The notes under the pieces were generated by a model that saw nothing but the letters and a program-made list of their open reading frames with translations, ran no database searches and was not told where the DNA came from. 64,000 bases of DNA from JAACFF01 sp963807975 (GTDB lineage Bacteria > Chloroflexota > Anaerolineae > Promineifilales > Promineifilaceae): assembly GCA_963807975.1 (NCBI GenBank), contig CAWEDV010000003.1:248001-312000 (forward strand). Direction: 5' to 3'. Of this stretch, positions 53,133 through 62,198 are shown in pieces (the stretch's first letter is position 1; each line of letters opens with the position of its first letter). The translations under genes and the position numbers were made by a program.

Positions 53133-54949
53133 TACCTTTCCTGATTCAGTTCTTGACGTAGACGAAAACGGAACTGCGCTTTGCCAAACTGCACCGCATC
53201 TCCATCACTAAGCGGCTGTGGCGCCAGACCTAATCGTTCATAATTCAGGTAAGTTCCTTCAAAACTGCCCTCATCAAACAGCCAATAATCTTGATTCTGT
53301 TTCCGTATTCGCGCATGCAGGCGATTTACACTGCTATCATTCAAGAAGATCTGCACCTTTTGAGCTTCGCTGCCAATGGCCACATTCCCCCCTTCAATCA
53401 GAAATACCTCTCCAGCACCTCCGCCAAAAGGTTCGAGTGAAGCGACCAGCAGCATGTCATCGGCAATTGGTTCTGCGCTGCCAACAGTAGGCCCCTGTGT
53501 GGTCTCGATCACAGCCGCGATCGTTTTCTTTCGCCTCCGCCGAACGAAGAACGCAGCAATTAAAACCAGTACCAGGACTGTTCCCGCTAACAATTCCCAC
53601 CTCATCCATTCTGTTGCCACAATTTGAGGTTCTGGTTCCTCGTTTTCAGCCACCGGAACAGGCGCCGGCGGCAGGGGGCGTTCAATGGTGAAATTTACTG
53701 GGATGGCTGCGGTCGTGCCTTTGTATCCCAGTTCATCTGTGATTTCAGCCGCGAGTTCAACGGTTCCTGCTTCCTGGTAACTGATATCCCAATTGAACAA
53801 AATCTGTCCTGGCGCGGCAGTTTCCCAATCAGCGCTTATTTCCTGACCATCGACGATCAGCGATACTTCGCTTATCTGTCGCGCCAATCCATCAGGCCAC
53901 TCAATCGTAAGTGTAACTGGTTGAACGGTTGGTTGGAGGGCGTTCAAAAGCGTGTCGGGCGCTGTGCCAGCGCGGGTGATCTCTGAATTCTCTAGAAATA
54001 GGGAGACGTTCGGACCCAGCAGCGTTAGATCGAAGCTGCTGCTAACCAAAGCCGATCCCAGGTTTAAGGTCAATTGGTTGCGTCCACTCTGTCGTTGGTT
54101 AGACCGGTATTCAACCTGTACCGGGCTGCTCTGATCCTGCCAGATTTGATAAATCGGATCGGCTGCTGTGGAATCAGCCAGATGTACATAGAAAGCACGC
54201 GTTGGTTCACTCAAGCGTGAGACATTTGATATCTCATGATCATCGGCGCTCTCTCCAAGTATGGCGCTATATATGGGCACATTGGCATCATTAGCCTGGG
54301 CGACCAACTGCAGGAAGGAGAGCTGCTGGTCCAAACGCCTTCCATCACTTATCAATAATAGAGCCTGATAACGGCCGTTATCTTTTCGACCCTGCGCTTC
54401 CTCCAAACCCATGGCAATCATGGCATTTAGCGCCGTTGGACCCAATCTTTGCGGATCATACGCTTCAAGCGCCGTTATAACTTCCTTGGCTGTGTCTACC
54501 CCTCGAATAAGAAACTGCCCGCTTTGTCCCTCTTCGTCCGGCACCACGATCGACACTGTATCCAGCCCGTCGGGATTCATATATGATTCTGCAAAGCGCC
54601 GGACACTATTGGCCGTCTCTTCGCGCCTGGTCAATCCTGAATCATCATCTATCGCTCCAAATCCCGCATTGGCATCCAGCACAAAAGTAACGTCGACGCC
54701 CACGGGAACATGATCAAATGTAAGATCCGTAATCGCTACTCCATTCTCGTGTACGCTCAGGTCGCTAAGATCAGCCGGCGCGCTGCGAGAATCGGCCGTC
54801 AACAAGGTAAGGGTCACGATAGGAAATGATCCTGTGTCCACAGCTACCAAATGGAGCTGCACCTCTTCCTGCGCGTATATGGCAGGTAGGCAGCAGATCA
54901 GAAAACCAAGCAGGATTCCACCTGCCCAATACCTAAAAATCTTTGCCAT
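53132..54949 (-). CDS. Membrane protein with extracellular VWA-like and cytosolic FHA domains (A)
   Basis: This protein has 605 residues. It has a signal peptide ending AIYAQ, a von Willebrand A-like domain (about 75-290, starting DVTFVLDANAGFG), beta-sandwich regions with a bacterial-Ig look (about 320-440), one membrane segment (ELLAGTVLVLVLIAAFFV, about 462-480) followed by RRRRKK, and a C-terminal FHA domain (about 515-600, with NDSSVNRLHARI and DEGSFEGTYLNYERL). The metal-site motif DxSxS is altered to DANAG. FHA domains bind phosphothreonine, so it may link an outside signal to Ser/Thr kinases. It is divergent from a paralogue at 55068. Confidence 0.82.
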   Translation of the reverse strand: MAKIFRYWAGGILLGFLICCLPAIYAQEEVQLHLVAVDTGSFPIVTLTLLTADSRSAPADLSDLSVHENGVAITDLTFDHVPVGVDVTFVLDANAGFGAIDDDSGLTRREETANSVRRFAESYMNPDGLDTVSIVVPDEEGQSGQFLIRGVDTAKEVITALEAYDPQRLGPTALNAMIAMGLEEAQGRKDNGRYQALLLISDGRRLDQQLSFLQLVAQANDANVPIYSAILGESADDHEISNVSRLSEPTRAFYVHLADSTAADPIYQIWQDQSSPVQVEYRSNQRQSGRNQLTLNLGSALVSSSFDLTLLGPNVSLFLENSEITRAGTAPDTLLNALQPTVQPVTLTIEWPDGLARQISEVSLIVDGQEISADWETAAPGQILFNWDISYQEAGTVELAAEITDELGYKGTTAAIPVNFTIERPLPPAPVPVAENEEPEPQIVATEWMRWELLAGTVLVLVLIAAFFVRRRRKKTIAAVIETTQGPTVGSAEPIADDMLLVASLEPFGGGAGEVFLIEGGNVAIGSEAQKVQIFLNDSSVNRLHARIRKQNQDYWLFDEGSFEGTYLNYERLGLAPQPLSDGDAVQFGKAQFRFRLRQELNQER

Positions 54950-55005
54950 TTCTACTTGCTCATCCCTTCGTTTTTCCCGATTTTAACCGACTTTCCAACA
55001 TTATG

Positions 55006-55034
55006 TTTACAATTTGCCTATGGTTTGCTATTAT
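55006..55034 (+). promoter_or_regulatory. Promoter of the second VWA-FHA gene
   Basis: TTTACA (55006-55011) and TATTAT (55029-55034) are separated by 17 bases. The promoter shows that the ATG at 55014 cannot be the translation start and supports the start at 55068. Confidence 0.78.
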
Positions 55035-55067
55035 ATCATGGTAAATCCAACCCATAAGGAGACGTCT

Positions 55068-56948
55068 ATGTGGGGGAAAACTCATCCGTGGTCCCAAGTG
55101 ATCGCCTTTTTAATCGCTTTTTTCGCTTTGAGCGGCATTTTCACAGCGGCCTACGCTCAGGATCCTGAACCCGATCCCGAAGAGGTCGAGCAGGTAGAAG
55201 AGACCGAAGAAATTGTCTTGCCTGAAATGCCTCAACTTTATATCCTTGGCAGTGATGTAACCAATCCTCCCACGATCGTCCTGAATGTCTACGGCCGTGA
55301 TGCTGAGGGGCGGGCTATTGATTTTGCCACCGAAGCATTCACGTTGACCAGTGATGGCACGGCCGTTGTACCCAGCGCCACCGAAACTTACCCTGTCGGC
55401 ACATTCACCCTCTTTTTAATCGACATTCCTACGGGTGTTGAGGCGCAGCTGCCGGCGATTCAAGATGCGATCAAGCAGTTCGCCAGTCCTGGAAGCGGTA
55501 TGCAAGAGCAAATTGACTATGTTGCCATTTATCAGGTAGGCGAATCGAGCGCGGGGCAGTTATTGGCCCCAGATAATTTCTACAACAGTGTACAGAATTT
55601 CTTTGTTGACGATCTGGCACCAGAAACTGAAGCCACAGCGCTCATAGACAGCATCGTTAGTGTACTCGACCAAATAGAACAGGTAAATCCCAACAGTGAG
55701 ATGGCGGCCTCGGTCGTCGTTATGTCTGACGGCACTGACGTAGTCAGCACATTAAATGAACCGTCTGATATCATCAGCCGCACCACTAAACTCAACATGC
55801 CCATCCACACCATTTGGGTTGACAGCACAGATTTAACCTTCGACGGGCAGCAGGCAGGACAGGCATTCCTACAGGAAATTTCCGACAGCTCTTACGGCGT
55901 GGCAACAAAACTGGATGACAGCGAGGGTTTATCCGAGATATGGCAGCATATCGCCGGATTCCGGGAACGCGCGCGCATCCGCTATGTTATTGACGAACTG
56001 ACCGGCGGCGCATTCGACGTTGAATTGAATCTGGACAGCGATCCATCTGTCAAGGCATCACTGTTGGTGGAAATGCCTGAAAACCAACCCCAGATCTCGC
56101 TCATCATGCCGACTGAAAGCAACACCATAACCCTCCCCAATCTGGAAGAGCCAGTCCCTATTCGCCTAGGCGCTAACGTATCCTGGTTGGATGGACTTGA
56201 ACGCGAGATTTCAGCGGTGAAAATTCTTGTTAACGGCCGCGAAGTTGGCGAAGTACCCGTCGAAGAAATCGATGACTTCACTTTTGATCTGACAAATTTG
56301 AGCTATGGTCCTAATACGATCGAACTCCTGGTGCTGGATTCTCAAGGGCTTGAAGCCACGAACCCACCGGCGATCATCAATGTTTTGGAAGGGGATGAAG
56401 ATATCCCCAATGAGTTCCAGCCGGGACCAGATTGGGGCACAATCATCTTGGATATTTTCCTCATCCTCGTCGTCGTCGGCGCTATCGCCGGCATCATCCT
56501 TTGGATCCGGCGCAGCGGCAAACTGCCTACGCTTTTCCCCAAGGGGCGATCAAAACGCAGCCAGAGCGGTGTCACCTATGAAACCGGTGAGCCACCATTG
56601 GAAGCCGCGGCGGCCATGCAGGATTATGGGGAAACCATCATTTATGCTTCGCTAGAAGTCGTGGAATCGATCACTGAAATGCCGAAACGGCTTGATCTGG
56701 CAGGTCCTGTGATCCGCATCGGGCGTACTCCAGATCTTTGTGATATCGCTTTTCGAGAGGATTTGACCGTCTCCCGGCAGCATGCAAATATGATGCTGGA
56801 AGGCAAAGACTACCGTATTTTTGACGAAGGCAGCACCAGTGGGACGTGGGTTAACGGCCGGCAAGTCCCCGATTATGGTGTGGAGCTGGCAGACGGTGAT
56901 GAAATTCATCTTGGTGCCGTACATCTCATATATCGCCACGCGGAATAG
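55068..56948 (+). CDS. Membrane protein with extracellular VWA-like and cytosolic FHA domains (B)
   Basis: This protein has about 626 residues. It has a signal peptide (VIAFLIAFFALSGIFTAAYAQ), a short acidic stretch, a VWA-like domain (about 110-320, beginning FTLFLIDIPTG), Ig-like sandwiches (about 345-460), a membrane segment (IILDIFLILVVVGAIAGIIL), and an FHA domain with the full set of conserved residues: IRIGRTP, DLTVSRQHA and GSTSGTWVNG. The VWA metal site is degenerate (DIPTG). The start at 55068 has AAGGAG upstream. It is the divergent paralogue of the gene at 53132, and the two may form a heteromeric surface complex. The function is unknown. Confidence 0.83.
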   Translation: MWGKTHPWSQVIAFLIAFFALSGIFTAAYAQDPEPDPEEVEQVEETEEIVLPEMPQLYILGSDVTNPPTIVLNVYGRDAEGRAIDFATEAFTLTSDGTAVVPSATETYPVGTFTLFLIDIPTGVEAQLPAIQDAIKQFASPGSGMQEQIDYVAIYQVGESSAGQLLAPDNFYNSVQNFFVDDLAPETEATALIDSIVSVLDQIEQVNPNSEMAASVVVMSDGTDVVSTLNEPSDIISRTTKLNMPIHTIWVDSTDLTFDGQQAGQAFLQEISDSSYGVATKLDDSEGLSEIWQHIAGFRERARIRYVIDELTGGAFDVELNLDSDPSVKASLLVEMPENQPQISLIMPTESNTITLPNLEEPVPIRLGANVSWLDGLEREISAVKILVNGREVGEVPVEEIDDFTFDLTNLSYGPNTIELLVLDSQGLEATNPPAIINVLEGDEDIPNEFQPGPDWGTIILDIFLILVVVGAIAGIILWIRRSGKLPTLFPKGRSKRSQSGVTYETGEPPLEAAAAMQDYGETIIYASLEVVESITEMPKRLDLAGPVIRIGRTPDLCDIAFREDLTVSRQHANMMLEGKDYRIFDEGSTSGTWVNGRQVPDYGVELADGDEIHLGAVHLIYRHAE

Positions 56949-57011
56949 GATAAATATCGAGAACACACTATTTTTAAACAAGCGGCACATATTGATATAG
57001 GTGCTAACGTA

Positions 57012-57293
57012 TTGGAAGAAAAAATATTGACCCTCCATCCCCAAGGGAAGCAGGGTGTTAACATCAGCAAAGATAAATACGAGACCGTTCGCCAGGCGAT
57101 TCTCTCGATTCTTGAGGAACAAGAGGAAATCCGCTTTCAGGATTTGCCGGCGGCGGTTGATCAAAAACTGGTAGACGGGTTCGATGGCTCTATCACCTGG
57201 TATGTGACCACCGTTAAACTCGACTTGGAGGCAAGGGGGTTGATTGTTCGCGATCCCAAGAGCAGCCCCCAAAGCCTACGGCTGGGATCGTGA
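57012..57293 (+). CDS. Small DUF6958-like protein
   Basis: This protein has 93 residues and starts with TTG, with AGGTG a few bases upstream. The sequence has two well-defined blocks, GKQGVNISKDKYETVRQAIL and TWYVTTVKLDLEARGLIVRD, which look like a small winged-helix fold and resemble the family called DUF6958. It carries no cysteines or membrane segments. It may form a unit with the helicase-like gene that starts right after it. DNA binding is a guess from the fold pattern only. Confidence 0.65.
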   Translation: MEEKILTLHPQGKQGVNISKDKYETVRQAILSILEEQEEIRFQDLPAAVDQKLVDGFDGSITWYVTTVKLDLEARGLIVRDPKSSPQSLRLGS

Positions 57294-57306
57294 TCACAAC
57301 GCTCCC

Positions 57307-59388
57307 GTGTTTGAACTAACAGCGATACAAGATGCCGCCGCTGGTGCTTCCGGCAGCAGCTTCTTATTGGGCCCTGCAGGCACAGGAAAAAGCAGGGCCT
57401 TACAAGAACGTCTGCTGCGACTTCTTGCCGGGGGAGAACCTGCCTATACCATTCTCGTTCTGGTCGCCGAACTGCAGCACCGCCACCTATTTGAGGATGC
57501 GGTCATGTCCTCAAAACTCGGTCCTTTCACCGATCTAAAAGTGACCACATACAGCCACATGGCCTTAGAGATGGTCACGCTTTTCTGGCCTTTGATTGCG
57601 CGCCAGTCTGGTTTTGCCCAACCGCACCAGCCACCGACCATCCTCACCTACGATCTTGCCCAACTGCTGATGTGGCAAGTCGCAACCCCCATCCTGGAAG
57701 GCGGTGCTTTCGCCGATCTTCGCCTGCGACCACAACAAATTGTCAGCCAGGTACTTGACACCCTCAACCGCTCTGCCCTCAACAGTCTGACCCTAGATCA
57801 AGCAGCCGAGCGCCAGATAAACAGTTGGTCTGGCGAAAAAGCTCGGCTGCAGCATTTGCATGATGCGTCTTTGATCGCCAAGGACTTTCGCGATATTTGT
57901 TTGCAAAAAAGTTTATTGGATCTTTCGTTGTCCATTGAGGTATTTGATACACAATTGGTCCACAATCGGGAATTCCACCGTTACTTCACCGAACGGTATC
58001 GCCATTTGATCGTCGATAATGTCGAAGAACAAACCCCGGCCGGTCAAAACTTTATCGCCAGCTTGATGGATCTGACGCAAACAACCACCATAGCGTATGA
58101 TGAAGAAGGAGGATTTAAGCGATTCATGTCCGCGGATCCTCTCAGCGCCAGGCAGTTTCAGCATCGCTGTCAATCTTTTTTTCAATTCTCAGACAGCTTT
58201 GCAGCCCCACCAGAGATGGCTCATTTGAGCAATCTCGTTGAAAATTATTTACAACATAGTGCAAAACCCACGGATGGTGCAGATGATATGCTCATCGATG
58301 TGGCAAGCGGCCGATACCGGCGCGAAATGGTTCTCAACCTCGTGCAGCGTCTATCGCAACTGATCGCTGACGGCGTGCCCGCAGGTGAAATAGCCATTAT
58401 CACCCCCTATTTGGATGGGGCCCTCCGCTATTCTCTCACCCAGGAATTGAGCAGAGCCAAGCTGCCTTACCGGCTGCTCCGCCGTCGAAGCAGCCCTCGT
58501 GAAGAACCACGTATCCGCGCCTGGCTTACCTGGCTTATGCTGGCTCACCCACAGTGGAATTTGCTGCCATCAGCTTATGATGTTGCCGAGGCTTTATCGG
58601 TCAGTATTCAAGATCTTGATCCTGCCCGGGCGGGATTGGCAGTCAAATATTTATACTCCCCCAACACTGGCATTTTACTTCCCTTGGAGCAGATGCCAGA
58701 AAAAATTCAGGAACGGATCGGTCTGGAATTTTTGGAAAGGTGTGAAGAACTACGTCTGTGGCTGGCAAACATACCCAGCAACATGGCCCTGGACCAATTC
58801 TTACACGATCTATTTACCCAAGTTCTATCGCAGCGCCGCTTTCAGCCAGAACCTGATGTGGTCGGTGCGGCTGTCTGTGATTGGCTTGTAAGAACTGCCA
58901 CGCGACTGCGCGAAGCAGCCCTGCCCATGGGCTTGCAATCATCCAAACAGATTGGCTTAACCTTCATCGACGGCATCAATCAGGGGCTGGTTTCCGCCAA
59001 CCCTCCTGATCTGGGAGAACCTCCCGATCCAGACGGCATTATGATATCGACCATATATGGGTATCTATTAGAGGGGCAGGCGATGCGCGTGCAGGTTTGG
59101 TTAGAAACGGCCGCAACGGGTTGGTGGGACATTCCCAAACAACCGCTCAGCAACGCTTTTGTCTTGACCCAGAGCTATGAGCCCAACACAGCCTGGACCA
59201 TGACCGAGGACTTCGCCATTCGTAACGAACTATTGAGCCGCATTATTCGTGGGTTATGTGGTCGCTGTTCAGATGGCATAATACTGGCCAACAGCGAGCT
59301 TGACCGGCGCGGAATTTTCCAAGAGGGACCGTTATGGCGAGCTTTGCAGCCCGTCATACGGGTTAAGGCAGGAAAACAAGCGGCTTGA
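57307..59388 (+). CDS. Degenerate SF1 (UvrD/AddB-like) helicase-related protein
   Basis: This protein has about 693 residues from the GTG at 57307; a TTG at 57244 would overlap the upstream gene by 50 bases. The Walker A motif is intact (LLGPAGTGKSRAL). The Walker B position reads HLIVDNVEEQTPAG, and the next SF1 motif, normally GDxxQSIYxFRGA, reads AYDEEGGFKRFMSADP and has lost the key Gln. A region comparable to motif IV (IITPYLDGALRYSLTQEL) and a distorted motif V (GIMISTIYGYLLEGQAM) follow. ATP binding is likely, but helicase activity is doubtful. The build recalls AddB or RecC subunits, which are inactive helicase folds. No partner nuclease is near. Confidence 0.6.
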   Translation: MFELTAIQDAAAGASGSSFLLGPAGTGKSRALQERLLRLLAGGEPAYTILVLVAELQHRHLFEDAVMSSKLGPFTDLKVTTYSHMALEMVTLFWPLIARQSGFAQPHQPPTILTYDLAQLLMWQVATPILEGGAFADLRLRPQQIVSQVLDTLNRSALNSLTLDQAAERQINSWSGEKARLQHLHDASLIAKDFRDICLQKSLLDLSLSIEVFDTQLVHNREFHRYFTERYRHLIVDNVEEQTPAGQNFIASLMDLTQTTTIAYDEEGGFKRFMSADPLSARQFQHRCQSFFQFSDSFAAPPEMAHLSNLVENYLQHSAKPTDGADDMLIDVASGRYRREMVLNLVQRLSQLIADGVPAGEIAIITPYLDGALRYSLTQELSRAKLPYRLLRRRSSPREEPRIRAWLTWLMLAHPQWNLLPSAYDVAEALSVSIQDLDPARAGLAVKYLYSPNTGILLPLEQMPEKIQERIGLEFLERCEELRLWLANIPSNMALDQFLHDLFTQVLSQRRFQPEPDVVGAAVCDWLVRTATRLREAALPMGLQSSKQIGLTFIDGINQGLVSANPPDLGEPPDPDGIMISTIYGYLLEGQAMRVQVWLETAATGWWDIPKQPLSNAFVLTQSYEPNTAWTMTEDFAIRNELLSRIIRGLCGRCSDGIILANSELDRRGIFQEGPLWRALQPVIRVKAGKQAA

Positions 59389-59397
59389 ATCTGGCGC

Positions 59398-61101
59398 TTA
59401 GTTTGCTAGCTTTTCTTCTTCTTCCTTGATCAATTCTCGCTTTAAGACCTTGCCCACGGTGGTCTTTGGCAGCTCATCCCTGAACTCGATCATACGCGGG
59501 TACTTATACTTGGCCAGGTGATCTTTACTCCAGGTGATTATATCTCCCTCTGTTGTCGCATCCCCTTCTTTCTTGACTATCCAGGCCTTAACTGTCTCAC
59601 CACGCTTGGGATCGGTCACTCCAGCAACTGCCACCTCAATCACGGCTGGATGGGTCATCAGAACTTCTTCAACTTCTCGAGGGTAAATATTATATCCGCC
59701 GGCAATGATGAGATCCTTCTTGCGATCTTCGATGTAGAAATAGCCATCTTCATCCATACGCGCGATATCGCCTGTGAACAGCCAGCCATCGCGCAGCGCA
59801 TTGGCTGTCTCATCAGGCATATTCCAATACCCTCTCATAATATTGGGTCCTTGGAGGAGTAGTTCGCCAATTCCGCCAACTGGCAATTCTTTATCACCTT
59901 CAACCGAATCGACAATACGACATTCAATATTGGGGATTGGCAATCCTATAGAGCCGGTCCGATTGTCACCAAGCAGCGGGTTGGCATGCGATACAACATG
60001 GGATTCGGTCAGGCCATAGCCCTCTACGAGCTTACCACCGGTAATCTCCTCAAAACGCAACTTGGTCTCGGCCAATAATGGGGCAGAACCGGACAAACAG
60101 GCGCGAATGGAGGTCAAATCATATTTGCCGCTTAGGACATCTGGATGATTGTTAATGGCCACATACATCGCCGGAACACCAGGGAAGAAGGTTGCTTTGT
60201 GATCCTGTATGCTACCCATGACGGCTGCCAAATCACGTGGATCAGGAATCACGACCAGTTTGGCTGCAATTGACAGGGGCAGGATCATGGCCGTTACCAT
60301 GCCATAGGAATGGAAATAAGGGATAGCCGCGATAAATACTTCTTTGCCGTATTGCAAATCTGTTATCCATTCCTGCAGCTGCCTGGCATTGGCGGCGAGG
60401 TTCTGATGAACGGCTATCGCCCCTTTGGCCACGCCGGTTGTTCCCCCAGTGTACTGCAGAAGGGCCACATCATCTGGGGTAACGGGCACCTCATGTTTTA
60501 CCGCCTGGCTACCCATGGCCAAGAAATCCTTAAACCAGGTATCTCCAGCTTCCAGCGATATGCGATCACCTGCTTTGCTCTCCCGAAGCAAACCATATAG
60601 GATGCGCTTAATCCCGGGCAAGAAGGTCTTGATGTGGGTGGCGATCACCCGTTTTACATTGGTTTTACCCTCGCGCTGCACTTGCTTGAGTATTGGATAG
60701 TAGCGGCTCATGACAAAGACCGTTTCCGCACCACAATCCTGCAGCTGGTGTTGGAGTTCACGTTTGGAGTAAAGCGGATTTGTGGCGATGACAATGCCTC
60801 CAGCCCGCAGCACACCAAAATAAATCATGATGAATTGGGGTGTATTGGGCATGTAGACAACCGCGCGATCTCCTTTTTTGAAGCCGCTCGCCGCCAATCC
60901 TGCGCCTACAGCGTCGACCGCTTCATTTAATTCACTGTAGGTGATATCTTTTCCCATAAAGGAAATGGCCACATTGTTGGGGCTTTTTCGTGCGGATTCT
61001 GCCAATAGCCAGGGCAGTGGATGATCAGGCACATCAATTGCCGGGGCAACACCATCATCGTAATGCTTTATCCATGGCTTGTCTGCATATGTGAGATTCA
61101 C
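59398..61101 (-). CDS. fadD: Long-chain acyl-CoA synthetase
   Basis: This enzyme of about 567 residues activates fatty acids with ATP and CoA. The AMP-binding signature is LQYTGGTTGVAKGA, the adenylate motif LVEGYGLTESH, the hinge GDIARMDEDGYFYIEDRKKD and the catalytic Lys lies in TTVGKVLKREL. The start is set at GTG 61101, which has AAGGAGG eight bases upstream; the longer frame from TTG 61155 has no ribosome site. It converges on the helicase-like gene with only nine bases between stops. It is more typical of FadD than the synthetase at 37525. Confidence 0.9.
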   Translation of the reverse strand: MNLTYADKPWIKHYDDGVAPAIDVPDHPLPWLLAESARKSPNNVAISFMGKDITYSELNEAVDAVGAGLAASGFKKGDRAVVYMPNTPQFIMIYFGVLRAGGIVIATNPLYSKRELQHQLQDCGAETVFVMSRYYPILKQVQREGKTNVKRVIATHIKTFLPGIKRILYGLLRESKAGDRISLEAGDTWFKDFLAMGSQAVKHEVPVTPDDVALLQYTGGTTGVAKGAIAVHQNLAANARQLQEWITDLQYGKEVFIAAIPYFHSYGMVTAMILPLSIAAKLVVIPDPRDLAAVMGSIQDHKATFFPGVPAMYVAINNHPDVLSGKYDLTSIRACLSGSAPLLAETKLRFEEITGGKLVEGYGLTESHVVSHANPLLGDNRTGSIGLPIPNIECRIVDSVEGDKELPVGGIGELLLQGPNIMRGYWNMPDETANALRDGWLFTGDIARMDEDGYFYIEDRKKDLIIAGGYNIYPREVEEVLMTHPAVIEVAVAGVTDPKRGETVKAWIVKKEGDATTEGDIITWSKDHLAKYKYPRMIEFRDELPKTTVGKVLKRELIKEEEEKLAN

Positions 61102-61327
61102 TGGGATATCCTCCTTGGGAAAATAGCTGGGACGGCCGTTTGGGCTGGTCGCCAAATTGCTCTAAACACCTATTTGCGCTATTGTGGGCAAGTCATTGTT
61201 CGTCATCCTCATGAGGGTGCCGCATGGAGAATTTAGATCTTGACTTCTCTTCCAACCTACACCCATAATAATACCCTATTTTAAATATGCTTGAAAAGAG
61301 TCCCTGTTGCCAAAAAGCGAGACGGTT

Positions 61328-62167
61328 ATGAAATCAAATCATATGATTATCGCCTTTCAAGGAGAGCATGGCGCCTATTCTGAGCAGGCGGTGCGCCAAC
61401 ATTTTGGGCCGGAACCAACCACACTGCCCTGCCTCGGCTTTTTGGAAATTTTCATCGCCCTTCAAGATGGGCGGGCCACGCACGGCATGCTGCCGGTCGA
61501 GAATTCCCTGGCTGGAACCGTTATTCCCGCCTACGATCTGTTGGTCGATCACGATCTCCACGTCCAGGCTGAAGTCGTCGTGCGCGTGGAGCATTGTTTA
61601 ATGGCGACTCCAGGAACGAGCCTATCAGATATCAAGCAGGTCAAATCTCATTACCAGGCTCTGGGACAATGCGAGCAGACGCTGCGACGAATGGACATTG
61701 AACCAATCATCCACTACGACACCGCCGGAGCCGCAAAGGATCTGGCGGCAGACCCAGAACCACATACGGCCGTTATCGCCAGTGCACTGGCTGCTGAAAC
61801 TTATGGGTTGGATATCTTGATCAATAACCTGGAGGATCTGGACTTCAACTACACACGATTCTTTGTGTTAGGAACTACTGCTCCCCAAAGACAGGATCCC
61901 AGTAAAACCTCTATTATTTTCACAACGCGGCACAAACCCGGCGCGCTCTATGAAGTGTTGTCGGAGTTGGCCAGCCGCAATATCAACCTGACTAAAATCG
62001 AGTCCCGTCCGCGGCGCAACCGGCCCTGGCATTACCTTTTTTACTTGGATTTTTCCGGCCATGAGGACGAACCACTGGTTCGTGAGGCAATGCTTGGCAT
62101 TTTGAAGTGTTCTTCTTTCTTAAAGGTCCTTGGTTCCTATCCCGCAGCGCGTCCGCTGGACGATTGA
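61328..62167 (+). CDS. pheA: Prephenate dehydratase
   Basis: PheA (about 279 residues) converts prephenate to phenylpyruvate in phenylalanine synthesis. The catalytic domain has AFQGEHGAYSEQAV, HGMLPVENSLAGTV and the catalytic Thr in DFNYTRFFVLG. A C-terminal ACT domain (about 190-275) contains NLTKIESRPRR, the site of feedback inhibition by phenylalanine. It is monofunctional, with no chorismate mutase part. The ATG at 61328 is preferred; a TTG at 61307 in frame would add seven residues. Confidence 0.92.
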   Translation: MKSNHMIIAFQGEHGAYSEQAVRQHFGPEPTTLPCLGFLEIFIALQDGRATHGMLPVENSLAGTVIPAYDLLVDHDLHVQAEVVVRVEHCLMATPGTSLSDIKQVKSHYQALGQCEQTLRRMDIEPIIHYDTAGAAKDLAADPEPHTAVIASALAAETYGLDILINNLEDLDFNYTRFFVLGTTAPQRQDPSKTSIIFTTRHKPGALYEVLSELASRNINLTKIESRPRRNRPWHYLFYLDFSGHEDEPLVREAMLGILKCSSFLKVLGSYPAARPLDD

Positions 62168-62198
62168 TGTTGGGGCAGTAATAAGTCGTGGACGGTAC

